From Proteles cristata cristata (Eukaryota; Chordata; Mammalia; Carnivora; Hyaenidae), in assembly GCA_017311185.1 (NCBI GenBank), contig JAESUZ010005462.1, positions 3,782,001 to 3,846,000 on the forward strand: a stretch of 64,000 nucleotides of DNA. The letters are read 5' to 3'. Positions 11,931-23,550 of this stretch are shown in pieces. Positions within the stretch are counted from its first letter, which is position 1; every line of letters starts with the position of its first letter. Both the position numbers and the translations under genes were made by a program. Below the pieces are notes generated by a model. It was not told where the DNA came from, made no database searches, and saw only the letters and a list, made by a program, of their open reading frames with translations.

Positions 11931-12789
11931 TAGCTATAGAGACATGTTGCCAAGTGAGGATTTGAAAATAAGAGGATTCAGACAAGCTTTTTGTGGATCC
12001 AGGCAGGAGTCTGCCTCATTCTCTTTTCTTCTTGGATCAAAGATTTGGTTCTTTTCCAGCTTGGAGAATACTTTGCTGTATTTTAAAAGAGACCTCAAAG
12101 AGTAAAGGAGAAGACAGGGAAAAAAGTCAAGAGAAAAATGGAAAATCGAGGGATTCTGGAGGGAAGTGATAAACATAAACTTAAGATGAGGTTAATCACT
12201 TATGTGCATAAACCACAGAGCTAATAAGGGTCTATTTTTACTTTAACAGTGTGAACAATGAAAACACAGAATCACTGGGCTGAAAACACAATTGAGCATA
12301 TGAATTCTGTTTACCTTTTATTCATCTAGCTCTGCTCAAAAAGGAAAAGGAGGAATACACAATTATTATGTTATTTGCATTTCAACAATATTTCTGTATG
12401 GATTTTCTTGGTTTAATAGGTAAAATTCTTATGAGAAGACCGATCTCATTTACTGAATTTACTAGGTATTCAGTGTTCCTCCCATTGTTCCTAAATGTAT
12501 AGGATATTTCTCCTTTAAATACCAAATAAGTAATTGCACAATCAATAACACTAGAGGTTTGTATATTTTGGCATGAGTGATAATGATACGCATGTTGGCA
12601 AAGACCTACGTGACTTTGATTTGCAACATAAAGAATATAACCCTGTAGATCAAATTCCAGGTAATTTAGTTAAAAAGTACTGAAGAACTCTCTCCTCCCC
12701 AAGTGTGTACCTCACATAAATTGTGTAATTTGTGTAATAATTATAAGTTGACTGATGAGGATTTGATTTCATCATTAAAGGCTAAAGTG
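11931..12789. other. Intergenic, AT-rich, no feature seen
   Basis: No gene or confident repeat. The minus open frame at 11934-12176 has no recognisable domain. Confidence 0.4.
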
Positions 12790-13065
12790 TACTACCACTA
12801 CTATTAATACTGATTACCATTTATGCCATATACTGTACTGTAGTCAACAAATCTCTGTGTGTTTGTATGCACATGTGTGTCTCTGTGAGTATGTGTGTGC
12901 TCTAATTTAATCCTAATACCTTCTAAATGACCTACAAGACCAGTTGCATTATGTTCACTCTACAAATGAGGACACAGGTTGACTAAGTAGAATATAAGAT
13001 CATATGACTATTGAGTGCAGAGTTATTTGACCCCAAACTCTGTGCTCTTTCTGAATTTCATAGTA
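12790..13065 (-). mobile_element. MIR relic, antisense
   Basis: The complement of MIR: taatcctaataccttctaaa, then ctacaaatgaggacacaggttgac and gagttatttgaccccaaact, leading to ctctgtgctctttct. The pattern matches the MIR core read backward, with an embedded TG-rich run near 12856-12900. Confidence 0.55.
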
Positions 13066-13399
13066 CCTCTTTCCCCAAAGACAGATGCAGACACAATGAG
13101 AGGCAAGAAAATTTCTAGTGAAAGTTTAATTCCACATCAGTTTAAGGAGTCAAGATCCGCCATATTCTCTCTTCCTGTCACTCTCTCATCAGTTCTACCA
13201 TCTCCTTGTTGCCATAGATGCTTTACCTCTAAGTTCCCTAAGAGTCCTGAGCTCTGCACCCCCCTGGTATTCCAACTATCCCAAGAGAGTTTCTACGGAG
13301 CCCTGGGCAGGTCAGGGAGGTTTCCAAACATCTGTAGCCTCTCTTTTCTCCTGACTCTTTTCCAGTAACACTTAAGAATGTTTTAGGATTTTTTAAAAG

Positions 13400-14870
13400 G
13401 AAGAATAATCTTCTCTAGACTCTTTTCCCAGCTTTCTCTTAATGCATTTTCTCCCAAGTCAAGGTTCTTGAGAGGATTTATTCCAATTACTGCTTCTGGC
13501 CCACACACTGCTTCTCTGCAGTGCTGCTCCTGAGGTCACTGCTGGTCTTTCTGGGAAGTCAAACCTTATTATCCTTGACTTCTCTGCTTTCTTTGGCCTT
13601 AATGGACACCTTCTTTCTTCAGAAAACATGGTTTTTCCTATTTCTCATGATTACACACTCTGCTGGTTCCTTCCTTTTCAGTTTCTTTTACTCACCTCTT
13701 AAATGTAAATATCATATGCTTGGCTCTCCTGTCTTCCCCCTTCACTCAGGGACACTTTACTGTTAGCTTCAGAAGCTGTGTTATTCCCCCTGTCCTCCCT
13801 CACTCCCTCCTGCTATATGTATAAACATTTGATGTAGGCTTAATTTGGTATTTCTGTTTATTACTTTCAACTGATTCCAGAAGAGTTTGTTACACTCCCA
13901 GATGAAGAATCCTTTTTCAGCTCATGCTTTCTGGATGACATAATTTCTTTCCATAATTGCAAAAACTATCTATATGCTGATATTTCCCAATCTACCTTTC
14001 CAGCCCATATCTTTCTTGGACTTCAGACATGTATATTTAACTATTTACATTCTTGCTTCACTTAGATATCCTGTAGGTAATTCAAAGTCGATATTCTCAA
14101 AGTCTAACTTCGAACCTCACTCAGGGGCATGGCTAGCTAGCTCATATGATGTCTTTGAGAAACTTACAAAAATATGCTTTCCTCAAAGTACTTTATTTCC
14201 ATTGGGTAAAAATTATAATTGATTTACAAAATTATCACTGCAGTATGAGTGGCATCCCCCTTTATTTGTGCACTGTATTGTTGTGCACACTCATACCCCT
14301 CCTGCATTCTTACATGTTAGCAGGGTCAGGTCCTTCTTGATGCCCTTGCTGAATGGGTGGCCCACACCTGCCCAGTGTCCTCCTGTCCCTCCATATCTAA
14401 TCAGTCTCTTCACTATCCTCAGCATGACAGCTGAAGTCCTTTGTGATCTGGCTTATATTTACTTCCCTTTCTTGCCTCCTTTTTCCACACACCACAGGTT
14501 TTGCAGTGTATGTATGTGGACAATTTGCTTTCACCTGAGTATGCCATACTGTGTCTTGGCTCTACACCCTTGTATATGCTGTTCCCTCTACTTCCTGGGC
14601 CTTAACCCGAGGCTTATTCAAGGTTCAGATTTCAGTGGAAATATCCACTACTTCCAGAGGACTTCTCAAGGTTTCCCAAGACCTGGGAATAATGCACCTC
14701 TCATATGGCCACATGGCATTTAAGAATTGCCTCTGGTATACCACTACCATATGTGCTGTACTTGCACACTCTCAGTGAGGCCTGGAGGTTGTGTTCCTCC
14801 CTTGCTTCTCCATCAGTGCTGAGTGCCTGGCACATAGGAAGCTGCTCACAAAGGTTGGAATTGAATAAGA
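13400..14870 (+). mobile_element. LINE-2 relic(s), sense, at least two fragments
   Basis: Several blocks match the L2 3' region in plus orientation: ttatccttgacttctct near 13567, ccagcccatatctttcttgg near 14002, tgacagctgaagtcctttgtgatctgg near 14425, tatgctgttccctctacttc near 14575, and gagtgcctggcacatagga near 14820. The first two blocks are in reversed order relative to the L2 consensus as I know it, so at least two fragments are joined. The plus open frame of 151 residues at 14268-14723 is within this relic and is not a gene. Confidence 0.65.
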
Positions 14871-15239
14871 TCCATGGAAGAACTTCCTCTTACCCTTGAA
14901 TTTCCTATGCATATAATTCAATTGGAACCTCCTTATTTTACTAAAGATATAAGAAAGATGAAAATGCCATAGATATAAAAGAAAGGTAAGGCATCCATTA
15001 TTGAAAGTAGCTTTAATCTGAGCCTGGGGCTCTGCAAACTACAAAACAAGATAGTTTTGCTCTTCGAGGGCCCTGGGTTGAAAGGATCACTTCATTGATT
15101 GTGGCATTAAAACATTTTTCTCATCTATTTCTCCCTTTCTCTCTCTTCTAGGACCAATTTTAGGTATAACTCCAGCTGGTGGAAATGCAATATTATGCTC
15201 TTATGGTCCTGCTTTATCATCTGCTCATCCCGATTCCTA
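14871..15239. other. Intergenic, no feature seen
   Basis: Unique-looking AT-rich sequence. Confidence 0.4.
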
Positions 15240-15510
15240 AGTAATAATAACTGTTTCTAAGTAGTGCTTACTATGTGCCAGGAACTGTTTTAAGCACTGT
15301 GTAAATAATAACTCAGTCTACCTTTACAAGAAACGTGTGAGACCATTACTATTGTTATCATTATTATTCCCATTTTGTAAGGAAACAGTCACAGAGAGGT
15401 TAAGTAACTTGTCCAGAGTTACAACAATAATACATGGTAGAGCTGGGATTCAAACCTGGGAAGTCTAGCTTTAGAGTCCATGATTTTAATCACTATACTA
15501 CATTATTTCT
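15240..15510 (-). mobile_element. MIR, antisense, well preserved
   Basis: The reverse complement of MIR is easy to read: actatgtgccaggaactgtt, cagagaggttaagtaacttg, gagctgggattcaaacctgg, and the end tttagagtccatgattttaatcactatacta. Orientation and order fit the whole element. Confidence 0.85.
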
Positions 15511-18147
15511 TAACCTTGAAGTTAACTCCTGAACTTTAAAAGTCAGCCCTAGAAGAGCTGTTTCTTGAGTTGAGGATCCCATTATAAGGGTCATGGTAAC
15601 AAGAGACTAAATCTCCAAAAGACAGTAAATGATGAGGCTAAGGCCAGTGGTTGAACACTTGAGTCTCAAGGCTTGAATCCCCATCCCAATCTTAGTTGTG
15701 TACTAGAACAGTTGTCTGCTAGCTTGGGGCACAACAGCCAGTTGCTAATATTCAGAAATGTTGCATCCAGTGTTAGATTATTGATTGATTAAAATCAACC
15801 ATGGTAGGAGTATTTACACCATGGAAATTGGCAAGCACTCAAATCAGGACCATATCTCCAAAAAGAGTCCCTCTGGAGGATCCTACTCTTGATTGAAAGA
15901 GCCTGGTGTAGGCCCACAGTATGGTGGCATTGTTTGTTTGTTTGTTGTTTTTATTTTCCCAGGTCCTTGCTGGGCTAGAATAGATGTTTTCATTTGCTGG
16001 AATCTGCATGAGGGCTCTCTTTGAAGGCATGGAAAGCCACTCAGTCTAATCAACGGCAGCCCAGAAATGCCGAGAAATCCATGCTTTCCCACACCAACAA
16101 ACTTCCTCATCCCAGCCAGAATCTCTTCACAAATGATTCCCTTGTCCCTCTGGCCACTAGTGAGATCTTTCTGAGGCAGGCATTTTACACAGTTCCCAGG
16201 ATTTCTTCATTCACCTTAAGTTCTAGTTGTTGCTGGCTTGATAACTATTTATTTGCTGTCTTCAGTTCACTGGTTCAATCCCCTGTCACTTTCCTGATAT
16301 TTCTTGTGCTTACTAAATGAACTTGTACTCCAGTTTATCTCTGAGAGTGCTTCTGGTGAGATCTCAACTAATAGGGGCTGAGTGGGCAGTCCCCGGTGCT
16401 TGGCATGCAAAGGAGGGGGGGCCTGACCAAGGAGCTGGACTGCCTTAGCCCTCCTTGGGTCTCTTGCTTGCACTGTATATCAGACTCCATTATATGGTTT
16501 TGCTGTCCCTACTGCCTGGATTCAGGGTATGTGCCCTACCAGCTCCTGGAGGTGAAGGTACATTGCTGACTGCTTGACCCACTGCCCAGGGGAGTGTTTG
16601 TTCTTCCAGGGAAGACCTTGTAGTATTCAAAAGTGTTTCCATCAATGAATGAAAAGAATGATATGAACTTGTTATCATTATGACCTTAGCTGAGAGATGC
16701 TCCCCTGAGCTAAAGTAGATATTACCTGGGCCTCCCTTCCTCCAGGTGGGCAACATGAACTTTGCTGGAGCAAGTCACCATTTGCTTAGGTGTGACAGAA
16801 CATACACCCCTAGCAGAACATTTCAGGGAAGCAGTCTGTCTGAACCCAGTTCTGTTCCCTGGGTCTGGCATAGAATAGAGATTTTGAGCTGGTATGTTTG
16901 ATTGCAGTGATCCCATTTATCCTTTAGATTGCTTCTGACTTAGAACTAAAGCTTATCTTTGGCTACTGGGAGTACTCAGTGCTAACAACAGATTTTCATT
17001 CTCCCAAAAGGCAAAGACAGGACAGGACATTGGAGGAGGAATTGAGGAACAAGGACCTCAGAGGCAGTGGCTGACCCAAGAGCCAGGCTGGAGAGGTGAG
17101 CAGAGTATGGCTCTTTCCTAAGTGCCTAGAATCCTGTCGTGTCCTGCATCACACCCATTTCCCTGAAGCCTGAGTTCTAACTATAGACTGTATATTTTGT
17201 TAAGTCCTTTGGTTTGCTTTCTAACTTTAGTGAAAAGATGTAAGTGGGAAAAAATATCTGTCAAAGGGACTTAAAAAAGGGAATTTATTTAAGTGCACAA
17301 TGTGATATTATTATCCTGAAACAAAGCAGAGCATTTTGGCTCCCTCCATGAATCATTCTGTGTGAACCACCACCATTGGCCCCAGATGTGGGCTAGGCCT
17401 TGATTCATTTGAATAAATTGTGACTAAAAGATGCACTAATTTTTAATTTCCTGTAACTCATTAAGAAAGCTCTATTGGGCAAACTTTGCTTCTAAAGCCA
17501 AACCTGTGAGCTCAAGCACTTTAACTCTGCCCAGGGGCATAGCTTGAAGAGGTAACTTGGGCCACCAGACATCTCTTTTCAGCCACGAGTCATCCTGGGG
17601 TTACATATTGGAAAATACAGGCACAGATTTATCTCTACTCTATCCAAATCAGCTGACATCTCTTGCCAACTTCCAACCTCTAAGTTCAACAAGCACTTAC
17701 AAGGCAGACACTGGAATTGTACACAGGAGTGGAGAAGGGTCAAGCCACAGCTGTTAGCTTTCCTGAGTTAGGCAAAGTCACTGTATGGGCCTAAGGTTTT
17801 GCTTCATCACAAATTCACAATGAGCCACATCATTTTGCACTTAACAATGATGAGGTCTTTTATTGCATATATAAATATCCCCAGAGGCTATTACTCAAAA
17901 GGGCTCAGCTAATAAATATGAGAACTAATAATTATCTTGTTTCAGATTGCTGACTTGTGTAACTGCTGTGACAGGTCAAAAGTGTCCAGTTTGCTCAACA
18001 TTTCCTCAGCATTCTGGCACTTGTGATTACAGAACTGGGGTGCAGGTAGGGGTCAGAGAGCAAAGAGAATAAATTATGTTTGTGTGAACCCTTTCATTTA
18101 GTGTTGGAAGATATATTTGATAGGTTTGAGCAGTGTCACATAGTCTC
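15511..18147. other. Intergenic unique block
   Basis: About 2.6 kb with no SINE or LINE that I can see, apart from a TTTG-rich tract at 15930-15955. AT-rich conserved-looking parts (17280-17480 and 17810-17960) contain TAAT and ATAAATA motifs and could be regulatory; this is speculative. Open frames on both strands at 15839-16916 show no domains. Confidence 0.4.
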
Positions 18148-18159
18148 TCTTGGGTCCCT

Positions 18160-18412
18160 TTAAGTTTATTTATTTATTTTGAGAGAGAGAGAAAGTGTGT
18201 GCACATGTGTGCTGTGGAGGGGCAGAGAGAGAGAGACAGAGAAAGAGACAGAGAGAGAAAGAATGAGCTGGGGAGGGGCAAAGAGAGAGGGAGAGAGAGA
18301 ATCCCTAGTAGGCTTGGCACTGTCAGCACAGAGCCCAATGTGGGGGTGAGATCATGACCTGAGCCAAAATAAAGAGTAGGGTGCTCAACAGACTGAACTA
18401 CTCAGGTGCCCT
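18160..18412 (-). mobile_element. CAN-SINE (tRNA-Lys-derived), with expanded GA tract
   Basis: Minus-oriented with tttatttattttgagagaga on the left and gaactactcaggtgccc on the right. A perfect 12-bp target-site duplication, TCTTGGGTCCCT, lies at 18148-18159 and 18413-18424. The GA-rich part (about 18180-18300) is expanded compared with other copies. Part of the central region before gagatcatgacc is missing (aatgtgggggtgagatcatg). Confidence 0.93.
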
Positions 18413-18424
18413 TCTTGGGTCCCT

Positions 18425-18949
18425 CTTTTAATGACCTTTCCTTGCAAGGGTGCTGGGCGTTGATTCAGGTCTTAGAGTTGGCAACATCCCCCAGGAGTTG
18501 CTTTGTGAACTAATCCAGCTTCAGGGAGCAGGTAGGACTTTCTCTTCCACTTGGGCTGATGGCTCATAACCTTGTGGCATTTTTCAACTGACTAGCCGGG
18601 TGAAGAACACAATTCATCTGAACGCGAGAAGAACACATACAGGGGATGTTCTGGTATGATGTCCTTTTTCAATGGTGGTCCTTCAGACAGTTCCCGTGTT
18701 AAAGAGGAACAGACACCCATGCCATAGGCTGCCTTGCCCACAGTGGGAAGGGGACAGTTAAAGTGCTATGTATGATTTGAGAGGCACTGGAAAGTTTACT
18801 CTTCCTCAGAAAATATTCCCCAAACTAGTTCTAGTTAGCCGAAATGTATAAATAAGACTTAATTTCTTTTAACTTAAGCTGTTATTGGGGGAATGTCACT
18901 GGTTTGGGCCACATATTAAGTCTTATCATTCATTCTCTACGAGTTTATT
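18425..18949. other. Intergenic, unique-looking sequence
   Basis: No gene or repeat recognised. Confidence 0.4.
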
Positions 18950-19200
18950 CATTAAGTTAGTGTGATTGAAGTAGAATCTACATACAGCAACATATACTTT
19001 TTGGATATATAGCACTGAATTTTGACCAACATCTGCAATCATATTATCATTCTCGTGATGAAATTATTAGATTATTTCCATCACCCTAACTTTCCCTTGT
19101 GTTCCTTTGAGTTCCCCTACCAGCATCTGGTAACTACTGATCTGGTTTCTGTCCCTTTTGCCTTTTTCAGAGTGTCATATAAGTAAATGGTATGGATGTA
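18950..19200 (-). mobile_element. Ancient LINE-1 3' end, antisense
   Basis: Complement of an old L1 3' end: gtagaatctacatacagcaacatatac, then ttttgaccaacatctgcaat, catcaccctaactttccctt and catctggtaactactgatct. The same kind of sequence recurs near 42120-42500. Diverged and short. Confidence 0.6.
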
Positions 19201-20699
19201 AATTTTTGTTACTGGCTCCTTCCAGTTGTTTAGAGAGTCCCCATGGGGCTGAGCTTAGTCTTATGACTTCATCTTCCTGAGCAGCCCTCCATAGTGTGAA
19301 GTTTCCTTTGCTGGTTGTTTGTTCCCCCAGAGAGGACAGAGTTGCACTGCACTGATTGCCTGACCACCCATGTGACACTTTCCTCTAGTTTCTGTGCCAC
19401 CCACATCCTCCTGTTGGAGCATTGTGTATCCAAGGAGGGCCAGTAAGAGGAGAAGAGCTGAAAGAGGCCATCTTGGCTGCCTTCAGCTGTGCCTGGCCTG
19501 ACTGTGCAGAATGATGACATTACGAATGACAGATACTTGACTACTGTGAGCAAAGCAGGACTTGACTGACTGGCAGTTTTTTTCTGGAAAGGAAAAGAGT
19601 CAAGAGAACTCCATGGATTCCTTAGCAGGAGCAGATGGGCAATTTCATTGGGGCAGCAGAGACAAATCAAGCCAACTCATGTTTGACCCTCAAATCTTCA
19701 GGTTGCTTCAGGTTCAGAGTCCTGCAGAAGATAAAGTCTACCTGGCCTGCCTTAGGCTGAAGAGGGCACACTGCAGGAACAGGCAACTCAACAAATGAAA
19801 ATCAGGGTGCTGGGACCAGGGGAAGGGGTATAGAACCTGGAATGGCAGATACAAATGTTGTCTCCTTCAGAAAAATACCAGCTCCCCCAAATGAGTGTGG
19901 ATCAATCTGCTAGGAATCATGTAACCCTTATGATTGATGCTTTCTCTGAGCCTGGAAATGTACCTGGAATATACTTTATTAAATAATAATATTTATTACT
20001 ATTTAGGTTCATAGTTTTAGGACTTTTCTCTAGTTTCCAGATTTGCCTTCCTTTAGTGTTCCCACAATTATTTTATGTTAGTATTTTCATATTATATTTG
20101 TACACACAAATGCACATGTTGGTTTTCATCCCTTGAGTTCCTTGGTGCTGATTGCACTTTTAGGTTGACCATGCTGAGAATTGCCTTTGGCATCTTTGGA
20201 CTTTGTTCTTAAGTAAACAAATGAAGGGCTGATATGATCCTCTCATCCCAGGATTTGAGGACTGGCCAGGGAGCCGTCAAAGTCAGGAAAGCAGCCCTGG
20301 ATGTCTTGCTTATAATGAAACCTCTTGAAACCTGTTGAAAGTAGTCCAACCTCCCTCAGCCTTGTTTTCCAGATGACAAAATAAGCATGCTAGTGTTTTA
20401 CACCTAACTCTGAAATCTGGGGTTTGTGCAAAAATCATGTTGTTGAGAACACCCCAGGGGAAAATGTTGTTGGAAATAGATGTTACAATCCATTAGAATG
20501 ACAAGTTGTATATGTACTCTGTACCCTAATGGTCTCCAATATGTTTTGGTATGTCTATGACTATTTTAATTATGTTGAATAATGCTAAAGTGAAGCTTGT
20601 CCCTGAAATGCATATTTGATCCTAAGTTGATTGAGTTTAGGGGAAAGAAATAAAACATCTATTTGCATTGACAACTTTGACATTCTATACAAGTTTTCA
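19201..20699. other. Intergenic unique block
   Basis: No confident repeat or gene. The minus frame at 19269-19670 (133 residues) has no recognisable domain, signal peptide or homologue that I know of, and the opposite strand is also open there; I treat it as chance. Confidence 0.4.
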
Positions 20700-20719
20700 T
20701 GAGTGGGTACTATATGGTA

Positions 20720-20880
20720 TGTTCTACCTCAACCCCTTTGTCCTACTGAAGCCTAGAGGGATGACTTACTTTCCCAAGGTCACATAGCTGTGAAAGCCAG
20801 AGCCAGAATTTAGGCTCAGGTCTTCTTTGAGTTTGCATTGTGAGTTCTTTCTTGAATTCACCACTTTTTTGATTTTGATC
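20720..20880 (-). mobile_element. MIR relic, antisense
   Basis: tttcccaaggtcacatagct followed by gccagagccagaatttaggctcagg is the complement of the MIR core. Fragment only. Confidence 0.55.
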
Positions 20881-22264
20881 ATTACCAGACATTTAACTAC
20901 AGTGAGCACAGCCAGCAAAAGGTTGGGAAACTTTTCTATCTTTTCCCTTAATGGTTAGAAATTGGTGGTCAGAAACAACAAATACATGTCAAGGATGTTG
21001 AATATGTGTATTATTTTGGGCTTCAAACAGATGTGATAAAAAGGTTCAGTTATGGCCACTCTTCTGAGTTAAACTTTTCCTGAAAAGAGCAGCAAAGAGC
21101 ATCCAGGAGTGGTAAGGGAAATGTGGTATTATGTTAATGTTTATGTTTGGCTGTAGTTCACCAAAAATGAAGGTCAATACAGTTCTCTCTCCAGTCTGTG
21201 TATAAATTGGCAAATGACAGGAACAACATTTGCTTCTAATCACCCATCCATCTTAATAATGCCAAACAGATACAGTGTAGAAACTATTACACAACCACCA
21301 GCATTTCATGACATTGGAATCCTCGCCAATTTGAAAGAGGACTTCGAATCTGGGGAGAGTTACATTTTTATGTTTTTGATCATGATCTTCTTAGAAGATA
21401 CTTATTAGGGCCATTTGTTGACAACATTAAGAATTAACAAATTATGTTGTTAAAGCATAACAAAAGTTTAATGGTTTCATTAGAGAACTATAAAGTCTGT
21501 TACTTGAGAGAGAAATATGGTGGTGTTTGAAAGCAGGAAATATTTACTGAAGGACTCTTCAGGGTCTAATTTCTGGAACTAAGGCAAAGCTCAGCTTATC
21601 CTGATCTAAAGAAATAAAACAATACTAAAACAGAGAAGTGTTATCTTTGTATGTTTGATGCCAACAAAGTCCCTTATACCTAAGAAAGTCGTCAGTCAAG
21701 TACATGCACTCAGCTGGCATTTTTTAAAACTATAAAATTATTATAACAAGTGATAGTTTCTTTTCCATGTGGGAAAGAGGCCATTTTTTTGTTATTTGGG
21801 ACCTAGTGTGGAAAAGTGGGAGAAGTGTGCATCAGGGAGTGCTTATTATTTAGTGTTTGTCATCAGAGACTCACTAGGGAGTGCTGAGTCACAGTCCTCT
21901 AGAGAGCCTTCTTTCTCAGCACAGAATTGTACTTCAGTAGAGGTATGCATTTAGCACTCCACAGAAGTGAGAGAAAGCAGTTGTCAGTTTCATTGCGGTA
22001 TCATGACCACTAATACAGTAAAGCTAAAGGGTCTAAGATACTTCATATCCAGCTTTCTCAGGTAAGGAGTGGACATGACATCTTCCAGAAAATGACAATT
22101 ATGGTGGTAGTGGTGGGGGGAAAGTTCTTAGTAATGAAAGAAACCACTTACCAGTTTGAGAAATCTGCCTACCATTATAATAAAAGTGGCTTGAGACAAC
22201 TATCTGAATAGGTCAGCTCAGTTTAGGCCGAAGTATGTTTTGGTCTGAATTATCCAGATAATTC
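20881..22264. other. Intergenic unique block
   Basis: No repeat or gene recognised. Confidence 0.4.
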
Positions 22265-22400
22265 TGTTACAATGGAAAGAATTCTGAAATTGGAGCTGGA
22301 TCTTTGTTTCCACCAGAGTCTGTTTGGAGTATTTAAGCTACTCTGTTAGCCTGTTTTCTCATCTATAAGATTAGGGGCCTACCTAAGAGAGTCAATGACT
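22265..22400 (+). mobile_element. MIR relic, sense
   Basis: gcctgttttctcatctataag at about 22352 matches the MIR core, preceded by a diverged left half. Short fragment. Confidence 0.5.
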
Positions 22401-22689
22401 TTAACTCAGTGTTTCCTGGAGACAGATAAATGTCCAGTTTGTGAAACTGTGTCACAGTAGAACAAGAGTGAGCATAGTGCATAGGTAATATTCCTTAGGG
22501 ATGCTTCCAGCTCAGCAAGATCAACCCTGAGGTGTTCATGGAGGAACCCGTCTTCATTGGCTGGGGGTGAGAATTTTTCTGATTTTCTTTGTCTTTTTCT
22601 TTTGAGAATCAAGGATCGGACTAACAGTTCTTCAAGGAGTTTTTGATAGGTCGCTTATCCATAAGCTAAGGCACTTGGAGTAAGCCATC

Positions 22690-22805
22690 TCAAGGAATGG
22701 CTGAAGTTATTTACTGCCCTGGCTCACACACAGCCAGAGAGGTGGTGGAATGTAGGCCTCCCAGCACAGGACCTCAGCTCCATGCTTCCTGTATTTAGAA
22801 GTGTC
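22690..22805 (-). mobile_element. MIR relic, antisense
   Basis: ctggctcacacacagccaga, then gaggtggtggaatgtaggcc and ctcagctccatgcttcctg, follow the reversed MIR order. Fragment. Confidence 0.45.
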
Positions 22806-23089
22806 TTCTACAGTAGGAAGTGGGTTTTAGATTTATCAGGATGTTTCTACCTTTCACTTCCCAGAGAATTTTTCAGCTCTCCAAAGCGGCGCATTTGATT
22901 TCTGGCTGTGGGGAAGGCAGACGAGACTAGGTCTTGCGCTATAAGAGGAGGCCCAGCTGGAACGGGCTTTGGGGTTCCACACTTCTCTCCAAGCATTTGT
23001 CCATCTCTGCCTGGAGGTTCTTCTGAGTGTTGAAGGTGTGAGGGGAAAGGGGACTGCCAAGTGCCAACACAGGGGCAGAAGAGAGGATC

Positions 23090-23550
23090 TTTGAAAACTG
23101 ACCCCCGGGGCCCTCCACCCACTTCTCTGGGTCCCGGCAGGCCTGACAGGTATCAAAGGGCGTTTCCCAAACCAAACAGACTCACACCCCAACCCTGGGA
23201 TTGGTGCTCTCGGTGGCTGGCGGCCCGGTGTTTGCACAGGTGGGCCAGGACCCCCGCGGTCGGCAAAGGGCCAGCTGGGGAAGGGTAGGCCGGGCGGGGC
23301 GGGGGCGGGGGGCTCAGTGCTGGGGGTAGGGACAGGCAGCCCTAGGCCCACCGGACGCGCACAGAGCCGGGAGCATTCCTCCCGGCGCCGCCGAAGAATC
23401 CAGTTTCTTTGGGCGGTTGCCACAAGCGACAATCTCCGCGGGGATCACACAGCCAAGGCTGCTGCCCGAGGCTTGGGTCCTGCGAGCAGGAGATCGAGAC
23501 TGGTCGCTGAGGGGCCCCTTCTCCGCAAGGTGCGGTTACCGTGGAATTGG
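23090..23550. promoter_or_regulatory. Orphan CpG island downstream of FOXQ1
   Basis: GC-rich, CpG-dense sequence with consecutive GC boxes at 23291-23312 (gggcggggcgggggcggggg) and CpG clusters at 23340-23400 and 23435-23530. It sits about 1.9 kb beyond the FOXQ1 polyadenylation region, separated from the gene's own island by AT-rich sequence. Overlapping open frames on both strands (the longest, 22854-23432 minus, 192 residues) are typical of GC-rich DNA and show no domain. It could be a promoter of an unannotated non-coding RNA, a FOXQ1 regulatory element, or a CpG island in a developmental Polycomb domain. I see no gene in it. Confidence 0.6.

Noticed and set aside
14268..14723. 151-residue plus frame
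   Set aside because: It lies in an L2 relic and encodes no known domain.
19269..19670. 133-residue minus frame
   Set aside because: No domain, no splice or promoter context, and the opposite strand is partly open too.
22854..23432. 192-residue minus frame over the orphan CpG island
   Set aside because: No recognisable domain; overlapping frames are open on both strands, as expected for GC-rich DNA.
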